Part shown: positions 48,169 to 59,369 of the stretch, one piece after another
Position numbering within the stretch: position 1 is the first letter of the stretch
Layout: the number at the start of each line of letters is the position of its first letter
NCBI GenBank assembly: GCA_003952965.2
Contig: CM025854.1
Span: 25,005,531 to 25,069,530, forward strand
DNA: 64,000 nucleotides
Direction of reading: 5' to 3'
DNA from: Morella rubra
Taxonomy: Eukaryota > Streptophyta > Magnoliopsida > Fagales > Myricaceae
Notes under the pieces: model-generated
What the model was told of the DNA's origin: nothing
Database searches by the model: none
What the model saw: only the letters and a program-made list of their open reading frames with translations
Made by a program: the position numbers and the translations under genes

Positions 48169-49449
48169 ATGAGGGTAGACATCCAGGGAAAGCTCCGGCT
48201 AGCTCTTGGATCAGTGAAGGATCACGCATCAATCGGCAGGGCCATGATACAGAATCATCACGATGGCTTTTCCAACATAGAGATTGCAGTCCTGCGTGCT
48301 ACCGGCCATGATAATGGCCCCATCGACGACAAGCACATGCATGAGATCCTCTTCCTTGTCTCTAACTCTCCCGGATCCATCCCTTTTCTCGCTGAGAGAA
48401 TTTCCCGTCGTCTTTGCAAAACCAGAGACCGCGTGGTGGCGCTCAAGACCCTTGTGCTGATCCATCGCCTCCTACGTGGAGGCAACCGTTGCTTTGAGCA
48501 ACAGCTGCGCTGTGCACATGCTTCCGGTCATCTCCAAATGAGTACCCGCCGGTTTTCTAATGATTCTGACCCTTCAGTTTGTTTTCAACACAAATATGCA
48601 GCATATCTGGAAGAAAGGATGACCTGGCTCATCAACCAAGCAGGCAAACTGCAACCCATCATGTCAAAAAGCTCGGAGTTTCGATGCTACGAAGAGAAGT
48701 CCATCGATATGGTATTTCGCAAACTGCCAAAATGTCAACTGCTTATAGATAGGGTCTTAGATTGTTCACCATTGGATATTTTGCCTTCAGATAACCTGGC
48801 TCAAGCAGCTATGAGCAACACCTTGAAAGAGAGCTTTCAAGTATACTCGACGCTATGTGAAGGCATCGCGTCTCTTGTTAATATGCTCTTTGATTTAACA
48901 AAGCCCGCGAGGGCTTTAGCCTGTAACATACTCAAGAGGGCTTCCCAGCAAAGTCAAGAGCTTCATGATCTGTATGAGATTTGCAAAAGGGTTATTGAAA
49001 ATAAGCACCTGGAGTACCCTGTGGTTCAAATTATCACCATGGAGCATGTTATGGCTTTGGAACAATGCTTGGGCTGTCCTCAAAACCCTCCGGCTATTTC
49101 CTATGGCTCGGTATTGAGCAAGACTACTTGTCCAGCTCCTCCTCCTGTCGTGGGCTGTCCATCAAAATCGACCAAGCCGCAAGGGGTAATAGCAGCAAAA
49201 GAAGGCAAAAAGAAACAAAACGAGAGCGATATTAGTTTGTCATCTACTCTTTTCTCAAGCGCTCTCGAGACCAAAATAAGCAAGGTGTGGGTGGTGTTTG
49301 ATGAAGATGATCATCCCAATGATCAATTACAAGTTCCAGTCGACAGACTTCTAAGTGGTACGGTGGTCTGTGATCTTTCTCCCCAGCATAAACTAGGGGA
49401 TTTAGTGAATCTTATAGAGAGTGAGCAATGGAAGCCTAGTGTTTTCTAA
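48169..49449 (+). CDS. ANTH-domain clathrin assembly protein (CALM/AP180-like)
   Basis: Intronless gene for 426 aa. The N-terminal ANTH domain (about residues 1-280) binds phosphoinositides and adapts clathrin at plasma membrane or Golgi; it reads LRLALGSVKDHASIGRAM, IEIAVLRATGHDNGPIDDKH, ERISRRLCKTRDRVVALKTL, and VLIHRLLRGGNRCFEQQLR. Then come KYAAYLEERMTWLINQAGK and the all-helical second half, LDLL-type motifs being absent. The C-terminal tail (about residues 300-426) is Ser/Pro-rich then acidic (VVFDEDDHPND), without obvious NPF or DPF clathrin/AP2 motifs. The open frame extends upstream to 48130, but that codon is TTG; ATG 48169 is the first methionine. From memory the nearest named protein is 'putative clathrin assembly protein At1g33340', also a single-exon gene. 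Confidence 0.9.
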   Translation: MRVDIQGKLRLALGSVKDHASIGRAMIQNHHDGFSNIEIAVLRATGHDNGPIDDKHMHEILFLVSNSPGSIPFLAERISRRLCKTRDRVVALKTLVLIHRLLRGGNRCFEQQLRCAHASGHLQMSTRRFSNDSDPSVCFQHKYAAYLEERMTWLINQAGKLQPIMSKSSEFRCYEEKSIDMVFRKLPKCQLLIDRVLDCSPLDILPSDNLAQAAMSNTLKESFQVYSTLCEGIASLVNMLFDLTKPARALACNILKRASQQSQELHDLYEICKRVIENKHLEYPVVQIITMEHVMALEQCLGCPQNPPAISYGSVLSKTTCPAPPPVVGCPSKSTKPQGVIAAKEGKKKQNESDISLSSTLFSSALETKISKVWVVFDEDDHPNDQLQVPVDRLLSGTVVCDLSPQHKLGDLVNLIESEQWKPSVF

Positions 49450-51328
49450 ACCCATTTACAACGTGTCAATACAATTAGCATGGTACCCAAGGTATGAGTT
49501 CCGACCAACGAGTTATTGTTCATAGTAGGAGTGAGGCTTTGTACTTTTAACCCAATTTTCGATTGTTCTTTCATATATCTTAATGAGAATTCATGGTGCT
49601 TGCTTCTTATTTCAAGATAGAAATTTTAGGGTGCATATATATATCTGAGCAAAGCAAAAGTACTGTGATCTCAAGGTTGATTAATGTCACAAAAGCAAGC
49701 AAAATACTGATATAGTTTAAGAAAATTTGATATAGTTTGCAAAATACTGATCAGTCCAAATTGCCAACTGAAGGAAATATTGTTTAGACCTAGCAATGCC
49801 ATGCACATAAGAAGTTTAGACTAGGGAGTACTACTGCTAATTAAACGCTTGAACACCAATGTTTATGGCCCACCGGTAGTTCTCCACTTCTGAGAAAAGG
49901 GAATATTCAGACTCAACCATGGGAAGCGATTGCTTGGAGGAGCAACAGTTATTTTTTAGGGTTAAATACACTTTGCCCCCTTTATCTTTGGGGATATTTA
50001 CACATTGCACTCGATGTATTATTTTTGAAACATTAAACCTATAAAATTACACATTTTTTCTATTTGGACCTTGTACTATAATTAGACGTCAATTTAGATG
50101 GATTTTGTCAAAACGTGCCTCTCACGTGACTGCTACCTAAGTGAGATTGCAAATCTGTCATCGACCTCCTCCTTCTTCACCCCCCTTTATATTTGAAAGT
50201 ATTTACACATTGCCCCCTTATCTTTGGAGGTATTTACACATCTCACTTAGAGTCTATCTAAATTGATGCCAAATTACGGTACAGGGTCTAAATCGAAAAA
50301 ATGTGTAACTTTATAGATTTAATGTCTCAAAAATAATACATCGAAGTGCAATGTGTAAATACCACCAAAGATAGGGGACAAAGTGTATTTAACCCTTCTA
50401 TTAATATTCACTATTTGGGAAAAATTAAAGGAAAAACAGGCCACAATAAGGAAAGGAGCATAAACTCGAGAACAACATGGCAATAAAGTCATCTCATTTG
50501 AACCATACATGGGAATAATCCTTAGGATCTTCCCTATGGTTGGCTGATTTTAGCTATTCCTTCGTTCTACATGGCTTGGAAGATTGGCGTAACTTGTTCA
50601 AAAGGAATCGCCTCTTTAAATTGAGACTAGGAATAGATGTCCCTTTTAGAACTCAAATTGATGAGGGGTACAGTTATAATCTGCCGGCAGCTGGGTCGGG
50701 GATGATTCGCTTAATTTTGTTCTCGTTCGATCATTCTTTCTTTCTCAGCCTTTCGTTATATTAACATTAATGCGAAGTGGATTTAACCAAACCAACTAAG
50801 CATTCATCAAGGTGAATCTTGGACGTACTGATCGATTGCTAGCTAAACGAATCGTGAATTGGAAAGTGCTAATGCTGCAAGTGACGCGTATAGCATATAT
50901 ACCAGCTTAAGCATCATTAATCTAGCGGATAAGTCTCTGCGAAATAAGGATTTCTACACAAAGCTTGCCCAGAAAACGAAAAATAGATGCAGCTTAGCCC
51001 ATGGCCCAGAAAATTACAAAAAACATCCACCGTCAAACTGCATGACAAAATAAAGACAGCAATAAGCAAACGAGGTAAAGAAATTTCGTTTCGAGGAATT
51101 AGTGTGGGGGCCAATTTGGTATTGAGGAAGTGGGACCTCATCGACTTATTCTTGATGACTTAACTGTGAATCTACCACTCATTCTAAAAGTTTAAGCTAA
51201 TAGGAAGAGAAAAATTTTATTATTTAAATTATATTCTGCCCAATACATCTAATATTTAATTGAAATTAGATAGATTGCAGAGTCAGGTCTCAAACTTAAA
51301 ATATTGGCTCTGATATTATGTGAAACAA
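49450..51328. other. Spacer between ANTH and B-box genes
   Basis: No gene seen. It contains the foldback element at 49958-50396 and most of the dispersed repeat at 51165-51350, both annotated separately. 50400-51160 holds short open frames with no recognisable product. Confidence 0.55.
49958..50396. mobile_element. Foldback MITE, about 439 bp, arms about 145 bp
   Basis: The left end AGGGTTAAATACACTTTG and right end CAAAGTGTATTTAACCCT are perfect inverse complements. The inverted similarity continues about 145 bp inward from each end (to about 50101 and from about 50253). The arms share TATTTACACATTGCACT, ATGTATTATTTTTGA and CAATTTAGAT. The phrase CCCCCTTATCTTTGGAGG occurs a third time in the middle in direct orientation. 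No coding capacity. This structure suits a Mutator-like or other foldback non-autonomous DNA transposon; I could not find a clear target-site duplication. Confidence 0.8.
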
Positions 51329-51350
51329 TCACTCATCCAAAAACTTAAAT
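51165..51350 (-). repeat. Dispersed repeat with TATCAGAGCC core, overlapping the B-box stop
   Basis: On the minus strand it reads TTAAGTTTTTGGATGAGTGA, then TTGTTTCACATAATATCAGAGCC in pieces, then AAGTTTGAGACCTGACTCTG, then ATTAGCTTAAACTTTTAGAA. The same order of phrases is in the NPF intron at 12318-12490. The opening phrase recurs at the other end, so the element looks like one unit plus the start of a second. The last codons and stop of the B-box gene fall in its first bases. Confidence 0.6.
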
Positions 51351-52955
51351 ATCTCATCCAATGACCAATGAGGTCCGGTTGCAAAATGAGGTTCACTCGG
51401 GAAGGTAGGTTTAGCTTCTGGGAATGCAGCTTCAATTCCCATCGTCGTCGCTACGTCCCTGCTCTCGTTATCGGCAAGGAAAGTGAAAGAACCTGCAGTC
51501 GACATTGGCGAGCTTGAATTTAGGCTATCACAGACGATGTTATTGTTGCTGATCGTAGACTGAAGGGCGACATTGACTCCTCCAATGAGAAATCGTTGGT
51601 GGGGTGATGCGTAGGGGTTTCCCATATGCGTCGCAATGTCGCAGTGCCTGCAGAGTAACACTCTATCTTCTAAGCAGAATAAGTACCCATTTCTCCCCTG
51701 CATGGAATTCAATGCGTGAGCCTCTGAGAGGGATACATGTATATCTATACTGGAAATATAAAGCAGGACAAAAATTGTCAAGCAGCAAAAGGGACAAAAT
51801 TGTGTATACTATTTTGAATCGAAAAAAAACAACATTTGTCACCGTGGGTCCCTTGAGAAATGGCCACTTTCCAACTTCCAAAATGGGAATTATACGCATT
51901 AATGGTATCAACCAGACGTCGAAAACAATCCCCATTCCCCACCTTCGTACGGGTACTCTTCTTTATCAATTGGGAAGGGCAAAAGTCGACTCACAAGGAT
52001 ACGGCCAAGGCCGAAAGGAATGGAAATAACGCTTGAAGTTTGAGCACTACTACTGCTCCCTTTCTGCACTTGCCGTAAACTATGCAAAAGTATTACTCCT
52101 ACAGTAAGCAAGCCTTCAAGACTAGTAACTAAAGTAAGCAAATAGCTGTGCCAAACATGATTGAAAGTGAGGTGCTGTGGTTCAGTGCAGTAATCACTTA
52201 AATCTCAAAACAAATCATTTGCTGCTTAGATAATTTGTTAAGGAACGAACAAGCCAACTCTCTGGATTAGTTGTCTCAAGATTTATAATCTTTCTGTAGA
52301 TTCCAAGTCAACCCTCATTGTTTGTAATCTCACCAACCATACTTAACATATTTCTGTACTACAATTACATTCCTATATAAGTTTCTCTTTATGTCGACCT
52401 AAGATCTTTCCCGTTAAATATTTTATCCTAACTCCTAGCTGCCATTGTGAACTGTCTGATCTCTATTGTCGCAACGTCAAATGTTACAAGTCCTACATAT
52501 GTACTAAAGGTGTCTCAGGACTTAGTTTTCAGATTGTGGCATACAAACTAAAGACAATTTTCTGTCTCTCTATATTGTGTGCGCGGACTACTTGGTAGTA
52601 ATAGGGTAGCATGCAGGTACGTCCAGAATATCTACGATCAAGTATGCTCTGGCACCTTATATAGACAAGGGGGAGAGAGAGAGAGAGAGAGAGCATTAAT
52701 TTGCAGCATACAAATACCGGCATGAGGTAGGCATACCTTGCAGATATCACATGGAGGGAGATGCGCATGGGAAGAGTCGGCGGAAGAGGAGGGCGATGAT
52801 GGATGTTTGAGAAGACGGACACGCTCATGTTTTTGTGACAGCTTATTAGCTGCATGCACCTGCTCGTCGCATCCCCGGCATAGTACCGCCTCATCTGCAA
52901 AACATAGTACCTCTGCCTCCAATTTCTCGCATACTTCACGCCGTATTTTCATCAT
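51329..52955 (-). CDS. Double B-box zinc-finger protein (BBX group IV-like)
   Basis: Two minus-strand exons, 52955-52737 and 51697-51329, join in phase 0 to 195 aa. Two B-boxes lie in tandem: residues 3-49 ([19 protein letters not shown], then [19 protein letters not shown]) and residues 69-115 ([18 protein letters not shown], then [20 protein letters not shown]). There is no CCT domain, so it fits group IV (BBX18-25), light and photomorphogenesis regulators that bind HY5 and COP1 pathways; that role is inferred. Two oddities: the first zinc Cys of box 1 is Arg (residue 6, CGT), and the protein ends at [14 protein letters not shown] just where relatives continue. The final codons lie within a dispersed repeat. 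The ORF has ATG-ATG at the start. The intron contains a (GA)n run at 52674-52693. Confidence 0.87.
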
Positions 52956-54840
52956 CTTCTTCTTCTTAAACTTTAGCTGCTTGCGAGCTTTTCTATCACC
53001 CTGTAATGCTTTTATTCATTCTTAGCTACTACGTGCATCATACAAGCCGCAGTAAGGAAGAAGAAGAAGAAAGTCATATCATGCTCTTTTCAGAATAAAA
53101 TGAATCAAATCTGTAGACATGAATATTGTTGGTAAGAATCAACATATAGAAAGAAAGAGGTCTCGCAAACTATCAAGGTCGTTTCTGAGCACCCAGCGCG
53201 CGTCTTTCTTGTTCTCTTTTAAGCACCCTTATCAATAGGACCATTTAACATATGTTGTTTTTTTTTTTTCCCTAAGCAATCGAAACTTTATGTTGATTAT
53301 AAGTACATTTTGATAATTGTTTGTGGGGAATGGTTCACCCAACCGAGAGGAACTGGATAATCACGTGAGCCTGATTACCATGGCAAGTTGCGCCACAGGG
53401 ATGGACAGCCATTGCCCATATGGTGAATCAGTTTGGAGGACCACCCGAATAGGGTAAAGCTGGAGCCTGGAGCATGGGGCAGCTTTGGCTGTAGCGGTGA
53501 ACGTGAAACTCCATCAACCCATCTTTTCTTGCATGGTTTGCAGCTTCCCCGTTGGTCCCGTCCGTTTGTCAGTGAAATGGGCATGGGAGATGGACTGCAA
53601 ATTGATAGTCAAATCTTCACCATCACCCTGCTGGCCATACCTTCTTAGACCTTTGTTATACTAAGAGTTTATCGGCGACGGCCTACTGCCAAAAGAATTC
53701 AGATATATATGACCCTATACTTGTCTAGAACTTGACCATTTGTTACTCGGGAGAGGTGTATCGCGAGAAAGTGACACGATGCGATGAGTATAGCTTAATA
53801 TAGATATGATGCAGGATTCGATATCTATACATGTCTGCCTAGTGCTTTCATGTAATTTTATACACGCGATCCGAGAAAGAGTATACCTTCATTCTATTCC
53901 TTTAGAGAGGATGCCAGAAGATCTTATGAAAAATAAATAAAAGACATTGTGGGGGCTACAAAAGTCGGAGTATGTACAACCTTCAGCAGCTGTCGTATGG
54001 CCCGTCTATTCTAAAATTTTGATTTACAAATATAATTAATTCAAAAAATTTGCTCAAATAAAATAATTTTAAAATAATCTTTTATTCTTATCAAATTATC
54101 TCTTTTTATTATCATAAACATAAATAATTCACTCAAGTTATCTATCTTCATTTTTTCAGTACTCCTATAAAATCTTACTTTTTCACTACTTTCCTTTAAA
54201 ATTCAATAAAACTCTAATCCACTCAATTTTTATAGCATTGGGTGAGATTTTCTTGTTTTTCTATATCATGCAAGCCTTTAGGTAGATAACGAGAGAGAGA
54301 AAAACAAAAGATAGGCCCCTAGGGAAATTATAGTGTTTGTTTTCTTAAAATTTTATCTCCTAAAACTTTATCACAATTTAACAATTTTTCTCTTTTCACT
54401 TTTTTTTTTCTTAAACTTTTTTCTTTTTTTATCAATTTTTTACTTTTTTATCAATTTTTTTATTTTTTTTTCCTCACTTTTTCACTGTCTATTAAAATTT
54501 TATCTTAAAATTTTATTTTCAAACACCGTGTAACAAACTGGATTTATGCCCATTGACGATTGTTTTGGGCCGTACATGCCCAAAAAAATTCTCTCCTATG
54601 GGGATTAAGATGGAAATGGGCCAGAATCTTCTAGGGCCTAGCGGAAGAGCTTGGGGCCCTCTCCGCACGAGTTTGGCAGAAGTTGAGTTGGGTTTTCAAC
54701 TTGAGAATGCTAAAACGCCAATTTGTGGCACTATCGCAAATTATTGTAGAAAGAATAGGGCATGAAGACTCTGGAACACGTTGGAAAGATCTTGCACTCT
54801 CCTCCAATGGGAGAGATCGTCTTAACTTCCACTAGAAATC
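52956..54840. other. Spacer between B-box and small HSP genes
   Basis: It contains the B-box promoter side and an AT/T-rich block at 53990-54535. At about 54326-54532 GTGTTTG...CAAACAC flanks T-rich sequence, which may be another decayed MITE, but this is weak. No gene recognised. Confidence 0.5.
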
Positions 54841-54929
54841 AAGCTAGAACCTTCCCAATTTCTCCACAACTCTCCAAAGTTCTCCACGGCCCGCCACGTC
54901 AAATCCGTTGTTCCTTACTCTTATATAAA
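54624..54929 (+). promoter_or_regulatory. Heat-shock-element promoter of the ER small HSP
   Basis: Heat-shock-type nGAAnnTTCn modules occur at 54624 (GAATCTTCTAG) and about 54846 (CTAGAACCTTCC). Weaker GAA/TTC units lie between them. A TATA box, TTATATAAA, lies at 54921-54929, about 146 bp upstream of the ATG. This is the layout expected for a heat-induced gene driven by HSF trimers. Induction itself is inferred. Confidence 0.65.
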
Positions 54930-55074
54930 CAGCACGCATAGCATCACGTCTTTCACATAGCAAGATAAACACAGCAAAACTACAACCCCCTCATAAACCG
55001 TCGACAAAAGCCTTTTTCCACGTTCCGAAGTCTCAAAAACCAAGCCGTCAAAAGATCCAAATATCTGAAGAAAA

Positions 55075-55650
55075 ATGAGAGCACAAGTAAAACAAGTCTT
55101 CCTTGCTTTGTTCCTCGTACTGTGTTTTGTTCGGTTCTCTAATGGGTCTTTGCTGCCGTTCATAGATCGTCCGGGGAGTATGTTGGCTGATATCTGGGCT
55201 GACCCGTTCCGAGTGTTGGAAAAAATCCCAGTTGGCCTCGATAAGGACGAAACCGCAGTGGCAGTGTCTCCGGCCAGGGTAGACTGGAAAGAGACACCAG
55301 AAGGTCACCTTATAATGATGGACGTGCCGGGTCTGAAGAAGGAAGACCTGAAGATAGAGGTGGATAACGGGGTGCTGAGAGTGAGCGGAGAGAGGAAGCG
55401 GGAGGAGGTGAAGAAAGAGGATCATTGGCACAGGGTGGAGAGATCCTATGGCAAGTTTTGGAGGCAGTTCCGGTTGCCTGATAACGTGGACTTGGATTCT
55501 GTCAAGGCTAAGTTGGAGAACGGCGTGCTCACCGTTACATTGTCCAAGTTGAACGCTGACAAGGTTGAGGGTCCCACGGTGGTCAGCATTGAGGGAGAAG
55601 AGGAGAAGCCTGCCAAGCTCAGTGGGAGTGGGACCAAGCAGGAGCTTTAA
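55075..55650 (+). CDS. HSP22: ER-localised small heat-shock protein (HSP20, 22-kDa class)
   Basis: Intronless, 191 aa, chaperone that binds unfolded proteins in the ER lumen during heat stress. Residues 1-24 form a signal peptide ([17 protein letters not shown]). The alpha-crystallin domain spans about residues 62-165: [72 protein letters not shown]. The C-terminus is KQEL, an ER retention signal of the HDEL/KDEL type, which together with the signal peptide assigns the ER class. A VVSIEG phrase near the C-terminus is in the place of the oligomerising I/V-x-I/V motif. The promoter carries heat-shock elements and a TATA box. Length and single exon are typical. Confidence 0.95.
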   Translation: MRAQVKQVFLALFLVLCFVRFSNGSLLPFIDRPGSMLADIWADPFRVLEKIPVGLDKDETAVAVSPARVDWKETPEGHLIMMDVPGLKKEDLKIEVDNGVLRVSGERKREEVKKEDHWHRVERSYGKFWRQFRLPDNVDLDSVKAKLENGVLTVTLSKLNADKVEGPTVVSIEGEEEKPAKLSGSGTKQEL

Positions 55651-57776
55651 ACCTTTAGTACATAAGCACTATGTCTGAGTTTTATGAGTGAATAAAGGGT
55701 TTCACTTGATAGATCTTTCGTCGTTTGTTTAATTTGTGTGTTGTCACGGCCTTTAATGATGTAATCTCTTGTACGTCGTAACACCGGAGTCTTCCTCATA
55801 TAAATGTAATCTCCCCCGCTTGCTGCTGTCTTTCTCAAATCTCAATTTCTGGTGCCACTTGCCTCTAACCCCCTTTCTGCTCAAGCATCCCTGATTACAA
55901 AAGAGACGTGATCTATTTTGCCTTCCTGTCCTGCTGCCGACGTGAGGAACAACAACGGACGCGCATAAATCTGCAGAGGGCTTAGTGCAGACGCACATAA
56001 AATAACAAAAACTTGGGCAACTCTCCATTCGAGTCTGTGAATCAACAAATTTTGTAGAACATGTGATAAATTTGAAGCGTATGATTTAGACGTCGGATAC
56101 ATATGCATTTTGTATACAATCAGTCGACGTTCAACTAGCGCAAAGCATCAACTGCGGAGCATGCTCAATTAGGATAAATCAATGGACCAGGAAATTTTCG
56201 GGTCGCTGCGCAGAAGCGCTAACACGGGTTAGCGTCACTCTGCACGAGCTCAATACAGGTTAAAGGGAATGAAGACTGTACAATCCTCAATGCTGTTCCA
56301 CTGTAAGAGCTGATCAGCTTGTGCACGATTAAGAACGAAGTCTCGGGCGATCAAGCCTGACACATTTAAGAAAGCAAACAATTTGTTATATCTCGACATA
56401 GAATGTCTATCAGAATAATGCTAAAAAAAAAAACTTACTAGAGCGTCTGTTCTTCCACGTATTATTTAAATTGTGCATATAACACGACTTTCATGGCCTT
56501 TGATGTAACGACTTTCCCCTGTTATTATCACGGAATTCATTAAATAGGTCTATAATTTGGGCAAAATAATCAAACATACTTATTTGAAATTTGATCACAT
56601 CAGAGCACTTTAACAACAACGACAATGATGACTATAACTTGTGTCTGGAAAATTTATAAGCAAATGAGAGAACGTTCATTCCTGGGCCAAGGTCTGAAAT
56701 AACTAATCAGCCACATCACTGCATTGTATCATATCTGAGGATATAGACTTCGGGTTCACCAGAACTCTCATTTCAAACTAAAAACTCCCTTTTGTGTAAT
56801 GAAGTTGAAGGTGATTGCTCTTTCTAATTCTAGTAAGTGATTTCTTAGCTGTCATGTCAAAATGGCGATTTCCCAGTTCAACAACATCCACAATAAAAAA
56901 ATCATGAAATCAGTTGTGTCGATTAGACGTAGACGATGTAATAAGAGACTAGGGAAGAATACCATAACAAAGATAAAAATCATGGGATGCACTACATAAT
57001 TAGATGCAGGCAAGGTAATAGGAGAGTTGGAGCAAATAGAAGAACACTGACTCAGCTAGAAAAAAAAAGAACACCGACTCATTTAGTAATGAACAAGCAG
57101 GCAGCATCCACACATGCTGATTAGGATGAGAGTGAAATTACGTTACGGAAGCCGCATGCATGTGCAATTTAGAGCTTGGTGGAACTCTCTAGTGCACTCC
57201 GAGAATCTAATTGTCTGCCATATGGCCACCTTTTTCCATTATATTCTCCCCCGAACATGAATAATGCCCTCAAATGCAACGAAACCCAAATCCAACCCTT
57301 ATCTCTAAACCCCAATTTGTCAGCCTGGTTCTGAAAGGAGGATAAATCAAATATCAGAATGAGGAGATTAGCATGTTCGGAAGAACCCAAAGCAAGCCTA
57401 ACTTTAGTGGAGTGATAACGGAATTGAAGCTCAAAAGTTCAAATTAAAAAAGCACGTGGGGGTTCCTATGGCTCTCGATGGATTAACAAAGAAGCAAATC
57501 GCCAAAGAACTCCAATTAATATCCACATCAGCAAGATGGCCTCATTCCAGTTGATGATGAAGACCACAATTATCAAAAGAAAAGTGATCTGTCGAAATAT
57601 TTATAAAGAACTTAAGAGCTGAAAATCTTACAAGAATTGGATGATTACAATCATAGCTTCCATGAATTTTGATGCAAGAAACAAAAAGCGTGCTTTCTTC
57701 TGCCCTCATTTCCTCTTAGATGTAAAGGGAAAAAGAAAGGAGAGCACTGAACAAGAGAGATAACCCTTTCCTGACT
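55651..57776. other. Spacer downstream of HSP; start of the PPR repeat unit
   Basis: 55651-56182 is unique; 56183-57776 is the 3' flank of PPR copy 1 and recurs at 59827-61420. A 73-codon minus-strand frame at 57169-57390 is present in both copies but resembles no known protein and is probably chance. No gene supported. Confidence 0.5.
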
Positions 57777-59369
57777 TCAATTCAGACTAATAGAATCAAG
57801 TAGAGTTTCTAACATTGTATATATTTCTTCTGTTCTGAAATGTGATTTATCAGCAGAATAAAACTGATAAACTTGGTTATCAACCTCAATCCAACTGCAT
57901 CCGGGAGTTTTATAGGCATTCTGCTCCTTCAACCTCTTTCTCACCTTCCGGACCTCATCCCACTTCCCCAGCTCTCCATATATATTGGCCAGCATTATAC
58001 CATACCCACCATTATTTGGGTCAATCTCAATCAGTTTCTTGACTGTAAATTCTGCCAGATCTGTACGTCCATGAATTTTACATCCATTAAGTAAAGAACC
58101 CCAAACAACCTCATCAGGTTCCATACTCATTCCACTCACTACTTCCATGGCTTCTTCAAATTGACCTGCTCGACCAAGAAGGTCTATCAAGCACCCATAA
58201 TGTTCAATTTTGGGCTCAATCCTATATTCCTGTGTCATCAACTTAAAATAAGAAAGTCCTTTTTTGACCAACCCTTCGTGAGTACAAGCATTCAACAAGC
58301 CAACAAATGTAACCTCATCTGGTCTGACATCATTCTCATGTCGCATCATCTCCTCAAAGACGCTAATTGCCCTCTCACTTTGGCCATGAAGAGCGAACGA
58401 ATTGATCATGGAATTCCAGGCCGTCAAGCTTTTCTTTGAAGTCATGTCAAAAACCCTTCTTGCTTCCTTCAAGCTCCCACATTTCCCATACATGTCTACT
58501 AGAGCATTTGAGATAAATGTATCCAGATGAATTCTATTTTTGAAAACATAACCGTGTATCCATTTACCAAGCTGGAGCATGCCAGTGTGGCCACAAGCCG
58601 AGAGCACACAAACAACTGTACTTTGATTCGGCCTATTTCCTTGATGCTGCCCCTCCTGTGCAACTTTGATCATTCTCTTGAAGAGTGAAATTGCCTCAGG
58701 GAACAAGCCGTTTTGAGTGCATCCTGCAATAACAGCATTCCAAGCCACAACATCTCTATCCGGCATTCTCTCGAACAATGACATAGCATTACCAGTCTCC
58801 CCAATTCGAGCATACGCAGAAACCATAGCCGTCCATGAAACAACATTTTTCTCATACATTTCGTCAAAAACCTGTCTCGCACTTCTAACGTCCGAACAAA
58901 TCCTCGAATACGAATCAACAAGAGCAGTCTCCACAACCGGGTATCGACCGAAACCTGATTGAAAAATCTGGGCATGCACCATTTTAGTGCCACGAGATTC
59001 CGGAGCCTCGGGACAAGATCGCAGTACGTGCGGGTAGACGAAATGGTTGGGCTCAGGCCGTCCCCTACGAACCATGTTGCGGTACAAGACAAAGGCTGAT
59101 TCGTGGTCGGGCCGAGAAGCGTATGCGGTGATAACGGCAGTATAGAGAAAGACATTAGGGGAGTGGAGATGATCGAAGATGAAGCGAGCGTAAGGAAGGT
59201 TGGCGAGAGAGAGAGCGCAGAAGCGGACCAGCTTAAAAGCGTAGAACTGGGTTTGGCTATGGCCAAGGGTGGTGAGAAAGGCTTGGAGTTGCTTGAGATG
59301 GTTGAGGTGATTGCATTTTGCAAGTACTGCCAAGAAAGGTTCAGTTGGCTTTAGTGCATCGTTCTTCAA
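57777..59369 (-). CDS. PPR protein (PLS/E class), copy 1, start codon disrupted
   Basis: An intronless frame of about 530 codons for an RNA-binding organelle editing/processing protein. From residue 15 onward it is identical in translation to copy 2: PLS-type repeats (YARFIFDHLHSPNVFLYTAV, NVVSWTAMVSAYARIGETG, DVVAWNAVIAGCTQNGLFPE) then E motifs (GYGIMLANIYGELGKWDEV, TPGCSWIEVDNQVYQF), without a DYW domain. The open frame begins at TTG 59369 and has no in-frame ATG before YRNMVRR, about 100 codons in. The ATG used by copy 2 is present but shifted: here it reads ATG-CAC-TAA, because two short deletions (10 and 6 bp) remove part of the first codons. It is therefore either a recently killed duplicate or an assembly artefact. 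Nearest named relative from memory: At1g33350. Confidence 0.8.
   Translation of the reverse strand: MKNDALKPTEPFLAVLAKCNHLNHLKQLQAFLTTLGHSQTQFYAFKLVRFCALSLANLPYARFIFDHLHSPNVFLYTAVITAYASRPDHESAFVLYRNMVRRGRPEPNHFVYPHVLRSCPEAPESRGTKMVHAQIFQSGFGRYPVVETALVDSYSRICSDVRSARQVFDEMYEKNVVSWTAMVSAYARIGETGNAMSLFERMPDRDVVAWNAVIAGCTQNGLFPEAISLFKRMIKVAQEGQHQGNRPNQSTVVCVLSACGHTGMLQLGKWIHGYVFKNRIHLDTFISNALVDMYGKCGSLKEARRVFDMTSKKSLTAWNSMINSFALHGQSERAISVFEEMMRHENDVRPDEVTFVGLLNACTHEGLVKKGLSYFKLMTQEYRIEPKIEHYGCLIDLLGRAGQFEEAMEVVSGMSMEPDEVVWGSLLNGCKIHGRTDLAEFTVKKLIEIDPNNGGYGIMLANIYGELGKWDEVRKVRKRLKEQNAYKTPGCSWIEVDNQVYQFYSADKSHFRTEEIYTMLETLLDSISLN

Noticed and set aside
58670..59323. 217-codon open frame overlapping the PPR gene in another minus-strand frame
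   Set aside because: It is a shadow of the PPR reading frame; the composition is low-complexity Leu/Ser/Arg and no family is recognisable. It is duplicated only because the PPR gene is.
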